Positions 18,152 to 26,437 of a stretch of 64,000 bases of DNA are shown here, in pieces. The position numbers and the translations under genes are program-made. Location: the NCBI GenBank assembly GCA_025141015.1, contig CP081098.1:2858501-2922500 (forward strand). Reading direction: 5' to 3'. The notes beneath the pieces are model-generated. The model did no database searches and was not told where the DNA came from. It worked only from the letters and a program-made list of their open reading frames with translations. Each line of letters begins with the position of its first letter. Position 1 is the first letter of the stretch. This DNA comes from Rhodobacteraceae bacterium M382. Lineage in GTDB: Bacteria; Pseudomonadota; Alphaproteobacteria; Rhodobacterales; Rhodobacteraceae.

Positions 18152-18640
18152 TCAGGGTTTGGTTGCGAGGTTCATCACCATGCAGGTGGTCGATCCGGTT
18201 GCATACAGCTTGCAATCCGACACTCCGCGGATTTCGCCATGGGCCACGCCGGTTGATCGCCCCACGTGATCGACCACACCGACACAGTCGATTTCAGTCC
18301 CCAGCGGGATCGAACGCAGGATATTAATCTTGTATTCCAATGTCGTATAGGCCGATCCTCGGGGAACACCGGTCATCACAGCACAGGCCATGGCGCTATC
18401 CAACAGCGTTCCATACCAACCGCCGTGAACCGTGCCCATCGGGTTCGTCACATCAAATTCCGGGGTGCCTCGGAACACCACGCGCCCCGCGTCAACCGCA
18501 TGCAAACGATATCCCATGACCCGCGAAATCGGCGGGGCCGGCAGCCGCCCCTCCAGAATTCCCTGCATGAATTCCAGCCCCGACAGTTTCAGGACATCGT
18601 CCATCTTGAGAAGGTCATCAGGTGATTTGGCGTCCAGCAT
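18152..18640 (-). CDS. PaaI-family hotdog thioesterase
   Basis: A 162-residue hotdog-fold protein. The signature segment is NPMGTVHGGWYGTLLDSAMACA, which contains the HGG motif of PaaI-like acyl-CoA thioesterases, followed by TTLEYKINILRSIP and AHGEIRGVSDCKLYA. The substrate is probably a coenzyme A thioester but cannot be specified. The ATG is preceded by AAGGGA at a normal distance. It lies 63 bp downstream of metF on the same strand, so it may be co-transcribed with it; a functional link to methionine metabolism is not evident. Confidence 0.85.
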   Translation of the reverse strand: MLDAKSPDDLLKMDDVLKLSGLEFMQGILEGRLPAPPISRVMGYRLHAVDAGRVVFRGTPEFDVTNPMGTVHGGWYGTLLDSAMACAVMTGVPRGSAYTTLEYKINILRSIPLGTEIDCVGVVDHVGRSTGVAHGEIRGVSDCKLYATGSTTCMVMNLATKP

Positions 18641-18703
18641 AGGTCAGTCCCTTTGAGATCAATTCAAAGGGACCGTAAAAACCGCTCGAAACCGGAACAA
18701 GCC

Positions 18704-19570
18704 TTACGCCACGTTCTCGAGAGAAACCTGAGGCACCACACCCAGCGCATGACAGACATCGCGGGTCAGTTCGGGCCGGTTCAACGTATAAAAATGCAAC
18801 TTGTCGACCCCCCCTTCGATCAGGTCACTGCACAATTCCGTGCACAACGCCGTCGCCAACAGATCTTCGCGATTGTCGCGGACCGCCTTGCCAAAAGCTT
18901 CTTCGACCCAGGACGGAATGACTGTCCCGCAGCGGATCGCAAAATTGCGCGCCCCCTTCCAGTTTTCGATCGGCAAAATGCCCGGCGTTATCGCATGATC
19001 AATCCCGGCCTTGGCACATTTGTCGCGGAACCGGAAATAGGTCTCGGCTTCGAAAAAGAACTGGGTCAAAGCCTCGGTCGCCCCAGCATCAATCTTGCGT
19101 TTCAGCCAATCGACATCCGCGCTCTGGCTGGCGGCCTCGGGGTGGCGATCCGGATACGCACCGACCTTGATATTGAAGCGTCCAGTTGCGGCCAGAGCCT
19201 CGATCAGCGCGACCGAATTGGCGAACCCCTCGGGATGCGGCTGAAAGGCCCCCTGCCCCTTGGGTGGATCACCGCGCAAAGCGACAATGTCGCTCACGCC
19301 AGCCTGAGCAAATTGATCTGCGATGGCCAAAGTTTCGGCCTTGGACGCATTCACACAGGTCAGATGTGCCGCAACATTCAACCCCGATGACTTATGCAGT
19401 GTCGCCACCGCATCCCGGGTCAGATCCCGCGTGGTGCCGCCTGCCCCATACGTGACCGACACAAACCGCGGATCCATCGGCGCCAGAACCTGTACCGTGT
19501 CCCACAGGCGGAACGACGCTTCCAGGTTTTGCGGCGGAAAGAACTCGAACGAAATCTGCGGCGTACGCAT
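18704..19570 (-). CDS. metF: Methylenetetrahydrofolate reductase
   Basis: 288 residues, the usual bacterial MetF size. The N-terminus ISFEFFPPQNLEASFRLWDT is diagnostic, followed by FVSVTYGAGGTTRDLT, VAHLTCVNAS, IVALRGDPPKG, and FFFEAETYFRFRDKCAKAGI. It is an FAD enzyme that reduces 5,10-methylene-THF to 5-methyl-THF for methionine synthesis. The ATG at 19570 is chosen because AGGAGA lies just upstream; a 16-residue upstream extension is not family-like. It is divergent from metR, with a MetR-type site in between. Confidence 0.95.
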   Translation of the reverse strand: MRTPQISFEFFPPQNLEASFRLWDTVQVLAPMDPRFVSVTYGAGGTTRDLTRDAVATLHKSSGLNVAAHLTCVNASKAETLAIADQFAQAGVSDIVALRGDPPKGQGAFQPHPEGFANSVALIEALAATGRFNIKVGAYPDRHPEAASQSADVDWLKRKIDAGATEALTQFFFEAETYFRFRDKCAKAGIDHAITPGILPIENWKGARNFAIRCGTVIPSWVEEAFGKAVRDNREDLLATALCTELCSDLIEGGVDKLHFYTLNRPELTRDVCHALGVVPQVSLENVA

Positions 19571-19620
19571 CGGATGGATCTCCTGATTAGATTTCAGCCC
19601 TTGTTGCACACGCAGCATTG

Positions 19621-19633
19621 TGAAACAATTTCA
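19621..19633. promoter_or_regulatory. MetR-type operator between metF and metR
   Basis: TGAAACAATTTCA fits the MetR consensus TGAA-N5-TTCA exactly. It is placed 51 bp upstream of metF and 35 bp upstream of metR in their shared divergent region, where MetR is expected to activate metF and limit its own synthesis. Confidence 0.75.
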
Positions 19634-19667
19634 TAATATTCAAGAACAACATGAGCGAACCTAAAGG

Positions 19668-20573
19668 ATGCATATCGAATTCCGTCACCTCCGGACGATC
19701 AAGGCCATTCACGAAGCCGGTGGTCTGGCCCGGGCGGCAGATCAGCTGAACATCACCCAAAGCGCGTTGAGCCATCAGATCAAAGGGCTGGAAGATCAGG
19801 CAGGTGTGGAATTGTTCCTGCGTCGCTCCAAACCGATGAAACTGTCACCAGCCGGGTTGCGGCTGTTGCGACTGGCAGATCAGGTGTTGCCGCAGGTCGA
19901 AGCCATGCAAGCCGAATTCACGTCGCTGCGCGATGGCAACACGGGTCGGATGCATATTGCCATCGAATGCCACGCCTGTTTCGAATGGCTGTTCCCCGTG
20001 CTAGAGGCCTTTCGCAAGAATTGGATCGATGTGGATGTGGACATCCGCCCAGGCCTGGCCTTTGACGCGCTGCCAGCGCTTCAGAAAGAGGAAGTGGATC
20101 TGGTCGTTTCCTCCGATCCAATCGACCTACCGGGTGTTTCCTTTATTGAACTCTTTGACTATGCGCCGGTTTTTGTGGCGGCGTCACAGCACCCGCTGGC
20201 GGCCAAACCCTATGTTGATGCGGCTGACTTTGCCGGGGAAACACTGATCACTTACCCCGTGGAAAAGAGCCGGCTGGATGTCTTCAGTCAGTTGCTGACC
20301 CCGGCAGGGGTCGAGCCGGGTGCAATCCGGCAGGTGGAACTGACAGCGGTGATCCTGCTGCTGGTGGCCTCCAACCGTGGTGTGTCCGTGTTGCCGGACT
20401 GGGTGGTGCGCGAGATCAAATACAGCTCTGATTATGTCACCCGACCGCTCACCGAAACCGGGATCACCCGGCGTCTCTATGCGGCGATCAGGTCCGACGA
20501 TCTGGAAAAGCCTTACATGCAAGAATTGATGCGACTGGCCAAGATCGAAGCGCGCAAACTGCAAAAAAAGTAA
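19668..20573 (+). CDS. metR: LysR-family regulator of methionine biosynthesis (MetR-like)
   Basis: 301 residues. The N-terminal helix-turn-helix is typical of LysR proteins (FRHLRTIKAIHEAGGLARAA, then LNITQSALSHQIKGLEDQ, then LFLRRSKPMKLSPAG). The effector domain follows (MHIAIECHACFEWLFPVLEA), and the IECHACFEWL segment is typical of MetR. Divergence from metF and the MetR box between them support the assignment. MetR uses homocysteine as coactivator in known systems. The ATG at 19668 has AAAGG directly before it. Confidence 0.9.
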   Translation: MHIEFRHLRTIKAIHEAGGLARAADQLNITQSALSHQIKGLEDQAGVELFLRRSKPMKLSPAGLRLLRLADQVLPQVEAMQAEFTSLRDGNTGRMHIAIECHACFEWLFPVLEAFRKNWIDVDVDIRPGLAFDALPALQKEEVDLVVSSDPIDLPGVSFIELFDYAPVFVAASQHPLAAKPYVDAADFAGETLITYPVEKSRLDVFSQLLTPAGVEPGAIRQVELTAVILLLVASNRGVSVLPDWVVREIKYSSDYVTRPLTETGITRRLYAAIRSDDLEKPYMQELMRLAKIEARKLQKK

Positions 20574-20694
20574 AGTCGGGTCTCACAATGGTAGGTGCCC
20601 CCACCCCCTCTACTGCATGTGGACCGGCTCGTCCGTTTTGAAACATGCAAGGCGGGTGGTGGGTGCTTGTCCCTACCACCCAACCGGCTAGCGT

Positions 20695-21735
20695 TTAGAC
20701 AAGCTTGACGATCTGTTTGCCGGTATTGCCACCGGTCAACATCGACATGAAGGCCGCAGGCGCATTCTCCAGGCCCTCCGCAATATCCTCCAGGAACCGA
20801 ACTTCGCCCTTTGCGACCATCGGCCCGACCTCTTTCAGAAACTCCGGATAGCGGTCAAAGTGGTTCGAGATGATGAATCCGTTCACCGAGAGATATTTCA
20901 CCAGAATGTTGCGCCAAATCGCGGGGGCCGGCATAACCCCGTCGGTGGCATCGGCACCCAGCCCGCCGGCGTTATACCAGCTGATCATGCCACAAATCGG
21001 AATCCGACCAAATGGGTTCATCAGAGGCATGACCGCCTCCAGAACCTTGCCGCCAACATTTTCAAAATAGATGTCGATCCCATCCGGGCAGGCATCCTTG
21101 AGGGCAACCCGCAGATCCCGCGCCGTGTCATAGGCCCTGTGATCAAGACAGGCATCAAACCCGAATGTCTCAACCGCCAACGCACATTTTTCTGCGCCCC
21201 CGGCGATACCGACAACGCGCAATCCTGCGTGTTTCGCCAATTGCCCGACCATCGACCCAACCGGGCCCGTTGCGGCAGCGACCACCAGCGTTTCACCCGC
21301 CTTGGGTCGGCCATACGCGTTCAAGCCATGCCACCCGGTAAACCCCGGCATGCCCATAACGCCGAGCGCAGCAGTAATGGGCCCCATTTTTGGATCCAGC
21401 TTTTGCAACTGGTTGGCCGGCAGAACCCCATGAGAGGCCCAGCCGAACATACCAAAGGCAAAATCACCCGGTTCAAAGGCAGAGCTCTTTGACGCAATCA
21501 CCTGGCCCACTGCCCCGCCTTCCATTGGCCCCCCGACCGGCACGGGTGCAGCATAGGATTTGGCATCATCCATCCGGCCGCGCATATAGGGATCCAGCGA
21601 CATATAATGCACTTTTACCAGAACCTCGCCGTCTGCCGGTGTCGGCATCGCCACCTGTTCTAGACGAAAGTTCTCGGCCACCGGTGCCCCATCCGGGCGG
21701 CTCGCCAGAACAATATGCTGCATCTGTTCACTCAT
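20695..21735 (-). CDS. Zinc-independent MDR-family NADP-dependent oxidoreductase
   Basis: About 346 residues, in the medium-chain dehydrogenase/reductase superfamily close to CurA/leukotriene B4 dehydrogenase types. Landmarks are VHYMSLDPYMRGRMDD near the N-terminus, GMPGFTGWHGL, the dinucleotide-binding glycine motif (AAATGPVGSMVGQLAKHAG) and IYFENVGGKVLEAVM. These enzymes reduce carbon-carbon double bonds of enones or similar substrates with NADPH. No structural zinc cysteines are seen. The ATG at 21735 (four codons inside the longest frame) has GGAG at good spacing. An inverted repeat at 21785-21802 lies 50 bp upstream. Confidence 0.88.
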   Translation of the reverse strand: MSEQMQHIVLASRPDGAPVAENFRLEQVAMPTPADGEVLVKVHYMSLDPYMRGRMDDAKSYAAPVPVGGPMEGGAVGQVIASKSSAFEPGDFAFGMFGWASHGVLPANQLQKLDPKMGPITAALGVMGMPGFTGWHGLNAYGRPKAGETLVVAAATGPVGSMVGQLAKHAGLRVVGIAGGAEKCALAVETFGFDACLDHRAYDTARDLRVALKDACPDGIDIYFENVGGKVLEAVMPLMNPFGRIPICGMISWYNAGGLGADATDGVMPAPAIWRNILVKYLSVNGFIISNHFDRYPEFLKEVGPMVAKGEVRFLEDIAEGLENAPAAFMSMLTGGNTGKQIVKLV

Positions 21736-21784
21736 CAGGTTCTCCATTCGCGACTTTGATCAACGGGTTCTTTTCCAACTCAAT

Positions 21785-21802
21785 CTGAACTGTGTAGTTC
21801 AG
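21785..21802. promoter_or_regulatory. Inverted repeat, possible TetR-type operator
   Basis: CTGAACT-GTGT-AGTTCAG, a perfect 7-bp inverted repeat with a 4-bp centre, lies 50 bp upstream of the oxidoreductase start and 131 bp upstream of the inositol monophosphatase start. The shape resembles TetR-family operators. No regulator gene is adjacent. Confidence 0.45.
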
Positions 21803-21932
21803 TTGTCGCTTTGGCAAGAGCAAGGCCAGAGTGACCAAACGGCACGACCCCCGGCACAGTCTGACACAACCCCCCTTGGCAAGCGCGAGAGTGCGGCGTA
21901 TATGCGCCCCTTGACCGAACAGGAGCCCCCAA

Positions 21933-22718
21933 ATGATTGGCAGTGCGAATCTCAACATCATGATCAAGGCCGCCCGCAAAGCAGGCCGGTCCCTGGTCAA
22001 AGATTTCCGCGAAGTGGAAAATCTGCAGGTGTCGACCAAGGGGGCTGGCGACTTTGTCACCAAAGCCGATATTGCCGCGGAAAAAATCCTGCGCGACGAA
22101 TTGTTGAACGCGCGCCCGACCTATGGCTGGATTGCCGAGGAAGGTGGCGAGATCGCGGGCAAGGACCCGACCCGGCGCTGGATCGTTGATCCGCTGGATG
22201 GCACCACCAATTTCCTGCACGGGCTGCCCCATTGGGCGGTGTCCATCGCGTTGGAACACAAGGGCCAGATCGTGGCCGGTGTGGTTTTTGACGCGGCCAA
22301 GGACGAAATGTATTTTGCCGAAAAGGGCGCTGGTGCCTGGATGAACGAATCCCGGATCCGGGTTTCAGGTCGCCACCGGATGATCGAGAGCATTTTTGCA
22401 ACCGGTCTGCCCTTTGCCGGACGTGCCGATCTGCCGTTGACGCTGCAGGATCTGGCCCGTTTGATGCCCGCCTGTGCCGGTGTGCGTCGCTGGGGCTCTG
22501 CGGCGCTGGATATGGCTTATGTGGCGGCTGGTCGTTACGAAGGGTTTTGGGAACGCCGCCTGAATTCTTGGGATCTGGCGGCCGGGGTCATCATCGTGCG
22601 CGAAGCCGGTGGTCTGGTTCAGCCGTTGGATACCAATGGCGACATTCTGACGGATGGCGAAGTGATCTGCGCCAACGAACCGGTTTTTGAAACCTTCGCC
22701 AAGATCATTCGCGGCTGA
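21933..22718 (+). CDS. suhB: Inositol monophosphatase family protein (SuhB-like)
   Basis: 261 residues. The metal and phosphate motifs of the family are all present: WIAEEGGE near residue 67, IVDPLDGTTNFLHGLPHWAVS near residue 85 and the C-terminal NSWDLAAGVIIVREAGG. It hydrolyses inositol phosphates or related sugar/nucleotide phosphates using magnesium; SuhB-type members also have a role in rRNA transcription antitermination in some bacteria, which cannot be judged here. The ATG has GGAG upstream at 21921-21924. A strong hairpin follows the gene. Confidence 0.9.
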   Translation: MIGSANLNIMIKAARKAGRSLVKDFREVENLQVSTKGAGDFVTKADIAAEKILRDELLNARPTYGWIAEEGGEIAGKDPTRRWIVDPLDGTTNFLHGLPHWAVSIALEHKGQIVAGVVFDAAKDEMYFAEKGAGAWMNESRIRVSGRHRMIESIFATGLPFAGRADLPLTLQDLARLMPACAGVRRWGSAALDMAYVAAGRYEGFWERRLNSWDLAAGVIIVREAGGLVQPLDTNGDILTDGEVICANEPVFETFAKIIRG

Positions 22719-22745
22719 CAGCTTTTTCATCCCGAAACCTGAACA

Positions 22746-22776
22746 GGGCGCACCAAACGGTTGCGCCCTTTTGTTT
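22746..22776 (+). terminator. Rho-independent terminator after suhB
   Basis: Stem GGGCGCA / TGCGCCC (22746-22752 with 22762-22768), 9-nt loop, followed by TTTTGTTTG. It lies 28 bp after the inositol monophosphatase stop. Confidence 0.8.
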
Positions 22777-22923
22777 GTCATCTGCTCAGACCTCCCACCC
22801 GGTTAAGGCTGATCGTTGGCTTGTAAGCCAGTCGATCCTGGGAGCGATATCGCTTTGCGAAACATGTCCCGGGTTGGGGGGGCGGTCCCCGTGGCAGCGA
22901 ACACCGACCATGACAGGATCGTT

Positions 22924-23997
22924 TCAGGCACCATTTGATCTGGCAAACGGCAAGGACCAGCTTTTGCTTTCGGCCGGTTCGGGAACCGTGTCATGAAAAC
23001 ACTCGCTTGGTGTTGAACCAACCTTTCGCTTTTTGCGCATCAAAAAGATCTTGCCCCATCCCTGCCATGTGCCGACAGACGGTGCCGTTGGATCTACGGC
23101 ATAGCGGTCCCGCCACCCCGTGGGCAACGGCAGGCCGCAGGTTTCCGCCTTGTCCAGCATCCAAACCAAGGAGACGTTCGACAAGGGCCGGGCCTCTTCA
23201 AACCCGCTCAGTTGACCGCCAACATCGCCATGCGCGCCGGGGAACCACATTTGTTCAACACGCCCGACCCAACCTTCGGGGCAATCCCACAGGACCGGAT
23301 CGAACACTTCGCGCGTCTCATCCAAGGCCAATGCGTGATATCCCGCCTTGATCGACGGGCCCAGCATGTGATTGTGAAAAGCGTGTCGCAGTTCGGCCCA
23401 GCGCCACAGCACCGGAAGCCGCAGGCCCAGCGCCTTGACCGTATCCCAGACCCCGATCATTTCGATCTCGATCTGGTCGTGGCAATATGCTTGCGCAAAT
23501 TCACGGGCATAGTGCCCTTCGGGTGCGCATTCGTAATGGCGGTAAGCCGTGCGGATGTTGCGCACGGTTGCATGTTCGGCACGCACCAGCCCCACCATGT
23601 CGATCACCCCAGCCAGAGATCGCACCGCATAGGCACCCCGCGAATACCCCATCAGGTAGATTCTGTCGCCGGGCCGATACCTAGATGCAAGGTAACCATA
23701 GGCGCGGCGGATCTGTCGGTTCAATCCGCGCCCCATCAACACATCCAGCGTCGAGCGCCAGTCGGTCCATTGGATCCCGGCCTCGTAAAACACTGACACC
23801 TGCGGTCCCATTTCGCACAGCAGTCGATAGGTCTGCCCGGCGTGGGTTTCATGCCCGGGCTCCAGCGTCGACATGGTCCCATCCAATATGATCACATGGG
23901 TCAGCGGCCCGCGCACTTTGACTTCGGGGGAATGTTCGGACCGCAACGGTCGCCCAAGCCATCCCAGAAAACGTTTAGCCAGCCGCGGTATCTGCAT
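22924..23997 (-). CDS. DUF2235 alpha/beta hydrolase-like protein
   Basis: 357 residues. The DUF2235 pattern is clear: an N-terminal strand with THVIILDGTMS, the nucleophile elbow YLMGYSRGAYAVRSLAGVI (serine near residue 118), IGVWDTVKALGL, and the C-terminal histidine region MWFPGAHGDVGGQLSG. DUF2235 contains T6SS phospholipase effectors (Tle1), but also many free-standing hydrolases; no VgrG or T6SS gene is nearby. The start overlaps the end of the upstream molybdenum hydroxylase gene by 23 bp, which indicates co-transcription. The C-terminus is basic (MRKKRKVG). The substrate is unknown. Confidence 0.85.
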   Translation of the reverse strand: MQIPRLAKRFLGWLGRPLRSEHSPEVKVRGPLTHVIILDGTMSTLEPGHETHAGQTYRLLCEMGPQVSVFYEAGIQWTDWRSTLDVLMGRGLNRQIRRAYGYLASRYRPGDRIYLMGYSRGAYAVRSLAGVIDMVGLVRAEHATVRNIRTAYRHYECAPEGHYAREFAQAYCHDQIEIEMIGVWDTVKALGLRLPVLWRWAELRHAFHNHMLGPSIKAGYHALALDETREVFDPVLWDCPEGWVGRVEQMWFPGAHGDVGGQLSGFEEARPLSNVSLVWMLDKAETCGLPLPTGWRDRYAVDPTAPSVGTWQGWGKIFLMRKKRKVGSTPSECFHDTVPEPAESKSWSLPFARSNGA

Positions 23998-26272
23998 CCC
24001 TCAACAATTCCCAAACTCTGAGCGGAGTGAACGGCATATCGGCCTGCCGGACCCCGCGGGTCCAAAGAGCATCCTGAACCGCATTGGCGACAGCAGCCAG
24101 CGCGCCAACTGTCCCGGCTTCGCCGCAGCCTTTCATGCCCATCGGATTGGTGGTCGAGGGCACCGGTTCGGATATAAAATCAATCATGGGGGCGTCGCTC
24201 GCACGCGGCAAGGCATAGTCCATGAACGATGCCGTGAGCAGTTGTCCCGTCTCATCGAAGACCACATGCTCCATCATCGCCTGACCCAGCCCCTGAACAA
24301 CCCCGCCGTGCACCTGCCCCTCGGCAAGCAACGGGTTGATAAGATTACCAAAATCATCAACCACAGTATACCGATCCACACGGGAATGTCCAGTTTCGGG
24401 ATCAATCACCACCTCTGTGATGTGGGCACCGTTGGGATAAGAGCGCCCGGGCAGCTTGGCCCGCGCCGCATGGGACAACAGATCGCTGCGTCCCCGTTTG
24501 CGCGCCAGGTCGGCGGCCTCTATCAATGTGGGGGTCAGATTCGACCCCGGTGCCCGGAATGTTTCGCCATCAAAACGGATCTCGCTGTCCGCGACCCCCA
24601 TCTCGTCAGCCAGAAACGGGGTAAAGGCGGCAATCATCACATCGACCGCCGCCAATGTCGCATGGGTCTGAACCGTGACTGACCGCGATCCACCGGTGCC
24701 GCCGCCCTGTTCAATCCGGTCACTGTCGCCCTGAACCACGTGGATCAGGTGGGCGGGGATGCCGGTCTGGTCGCTCAGGAACTGGGCATAGACTGTTTCA
24801 TGCCCCTGTCCGTTGCTTTGGGTCCCAACATAGATGCTCACCGTGCCATCCTCGTGAAATTCGACTGTCGCGCCTTCCGAAGGATCGCCCAGAATACTTT
24901 CAATATAGTAACAGCTGCCAATCCCCCGCATCAGGCCGCGGTCTGCATCGGCGTCCCGCCGCGCGGCAAACCCTGCCAGGTCGGCCGTGTCGGTGATCCG
25001 TGTCACCAGCCGATCAAAATCACCCACGTCATAGCTCTCTCCCGTGGCTGTGGCATAGGGGAACGCCTCGGGGCGGATGAAATTGCGCTGCCTCAGCTCC
25101 CAGGGATCAATCCCCAATTCACGCGCAGCCCGGTCCATGGCGCGTTCCAGCACATAGATCGCTTCGGGCCGCCCAGCGCCGCGATAGGCGTCCACCTGTG
25201 TGGTGTTGGTGTAGATACCGCTTACCTGCATCCATGTGGTCTGAATGTTATAGACTCCGGTCAGAACCCGGCTGAACAGCTGGGTCTGGATCGCCTGGGC
25301 AAAATGCGAATTATAGGCCCCCATATTGGCCCTTGTACTGACCCGATAGGCGGTGATCTTCAGATCCGCATCAAAGGCCAGTTCGGCCAGCGACACCAGA
25401 TCACGTCCACCATTGTCGCTGAGCATCGCTTCGGAGCGATCCGACATCCAGCGCACCGGCCTGCCCAGCGCGCGGGCAGCATGAGCGACACAGAAGTATT
25501 CAGGATAGGGCATCGCCTTCATGCCAAAGCCGCCCCCCACATCGGGCGTCATGACATGCAGAGCCTCGGGCTTCAGCCCCAATTTCTCGGACAGTTGCGT
25601 CTTCATTCCCCAGACGCCTTGCCCGCCATACGTAAAGTGCAGCCGGTCCCCATCCCAATCAGCAAAACAGCCGCGCGGCTCCATTGCGTTTACGATGATC
25701 CTGTTGTCCCCGACCTCCAGCGCAACCCGATGCGTGGCCATATCAAAGGCAGCCTGTGTGGCCCCTTCGTCTCCCAACCCCCAGTCAAAGGCGATATTGC
25801 CGGGCGCTTCGGGATGAATGACGTCGCCGCCGCCCATCAGGTCCAGCTTGACCGGCAGATCCTCTATGTCCAGCCAGATCAGCTCGGCCGCGTCCCGCGC
25901 CTGGTCCTGGGTCTCGGCGATGACCATTACGATGGGTTCCCCGACATAACGCACCCGATCCCGCGCCAGCATCGGCCGTTCCGGTGCCGCACCCTTTGAA
26001 CCATCCCGGTTCTTGACCGTTGTGCCGCTCATCCCCACGTCAATCCCCGCCGCCTCCAGATCTGCGAGGGTCAGGATCATCTGAACGCCATCGGCCTGCC
26101 GGGCATCGTCCAGATCCAGTGCGGTGATCACTCCATGTGCCACGGGGCTGCGCAGCACATGGGCATATAACGCCTTTGCAGGGGCAACATCATCCACATA
26201 GCGCCCCTGTCCAGTCAGAAACCGCGTGTCTTCGACCCGTGTGACCGGCTGGCTCTTGCCGAATTTTTCCAT
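23975..26272 (-). CDS. Molybdenum hydroxylase large subunit (CoxL-like, form II active-site loop), orphan
   Basis: 765 residues, xanthine dehydrogenase/CO dehydrogenase large-subunit family. The active-site loop reads AYRGAGRPEA, the form II type rather than the AYxCSFR of true (form I) CO dehydrogenase. The catalytic glutamate segment GCGEAGTVGALAA is near the C-terminus, and other molybdopterin-contact motifs are GGQGVWGMK, DVGGGFGMK and VGTQSNGQGHETV. It should hydroxylate an aldehyde or heterocycle using a molybdenum-cytosine dinucleotide cofactor. Partner genes for the FAD subunit and the 2Fe-2S subunit are absent from both sides, so it is orphan within this window. The ATG has AGGAG upstream. 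Confidence 0.9.
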   Translation of the reverse strand: MEKFGKSQPVTRVEDTRFLTGQGRYVDDVAPAKALYAHVLRSPVAHGVITALDLDDARQADGVQMILTLADLEAAGIDVGMSGTTVKNRDGSKGAAPERPMLARDRVRYVGEPIVMVIAETQDQARDAAELIWLDIEDLPVKLDLMGGGDVIHPEAPGNIAFDWGLGDEGATQAAFDMATHRVALEVGDNRIIVNAMEPRGCFADWDGDRLHFTYGGQGVWGMKTQLSEKLGLKPEALHVMTPDVGGGFGMKAMPYPEYFCVAHAARALGRPVRWMSDRSEAMLSDNGGRDLVSLAELAFDADLKITAYRVSTRANMGAYNSHFAQAIQTQLFSRVLTGVYNIQTTWMQVSGIYTNTTQVDAYRGAGRPEAIYVLERAMDRAARELGIDPWELRQRNFIRPEAFPYATATGESYDVGDFDRLVTRITDTADLAGFAARRDADADRGLMRGIGSCYYIESILGDPSEGATVEFHEDGTVSIYVGTQSNGQGHETVYAQFLSDQTGIPAHLIHVVQGDSDRIEQGGGTGGSRSVTVQTHATLAAVDVMIAAFTPFLADEMGVADSEIRFDGETFRAPGSNLTPTLIEAADLARKRGRSDLLSHAARAKLPGRSYPNGAHITEVVIDPETGHSRVDRYTVVDDFGNLINPLLAEGQVHGGVVQGLGQAMMEHVVFDETGQLLTASFMDYALPRASDAPMIDFISEPVPSTTNPMGMKGCGEAGTVGALAAVANAVQDALWTRGVRQADMPFTPLRVWELLRDADTAAG

Positions 26273-26376
26273 GCTGCGCTCCTGATTGCGGGAAACCGTC
26301 GCATGGGACGTTAGTCTTCGGTCAATGGATGTCTAGGGGGCGGCGCAAGAATCCTGACACCACGCCCCGGCACAGC

Positions 26377-26409
26377 AAAAGGGCGCCCCGCAAAGAGACG
26401 CCCTTTTTT
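26377..26409. terminator. Bidirectional rho-independent terminator
   Basis: Arms AAAAGGGCG and CGCCCTTTT enclose a 13-nt loop, with T-runs readable on either strand. It lies between the sulfatase stop and the start of the molybdenum hydroxylase gene, so it separates their transcripts on the minus strand. Confidence 0.8.
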
Positions 26410-26437
26410 CTTAGTGACTTGTGGTGCGACCCGCGGG

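Noticed and set aside
22815-22862. A tRNA-anticodon-arm-like stretch (TTGGC-TTGTAA-GCCAG)
   Set aside because: No matching D-arm, T-arm or acceptor stem surrounds it, so it does not form a tRNA. A fragment of a tRNA-derived attachment site is possible but unsupported.
24740-25999. A 419-codon plus-strand frame
   Set aside because: It lies antisense to the molybdenum hydroxylase gene, whose cofactor motifs are intact.
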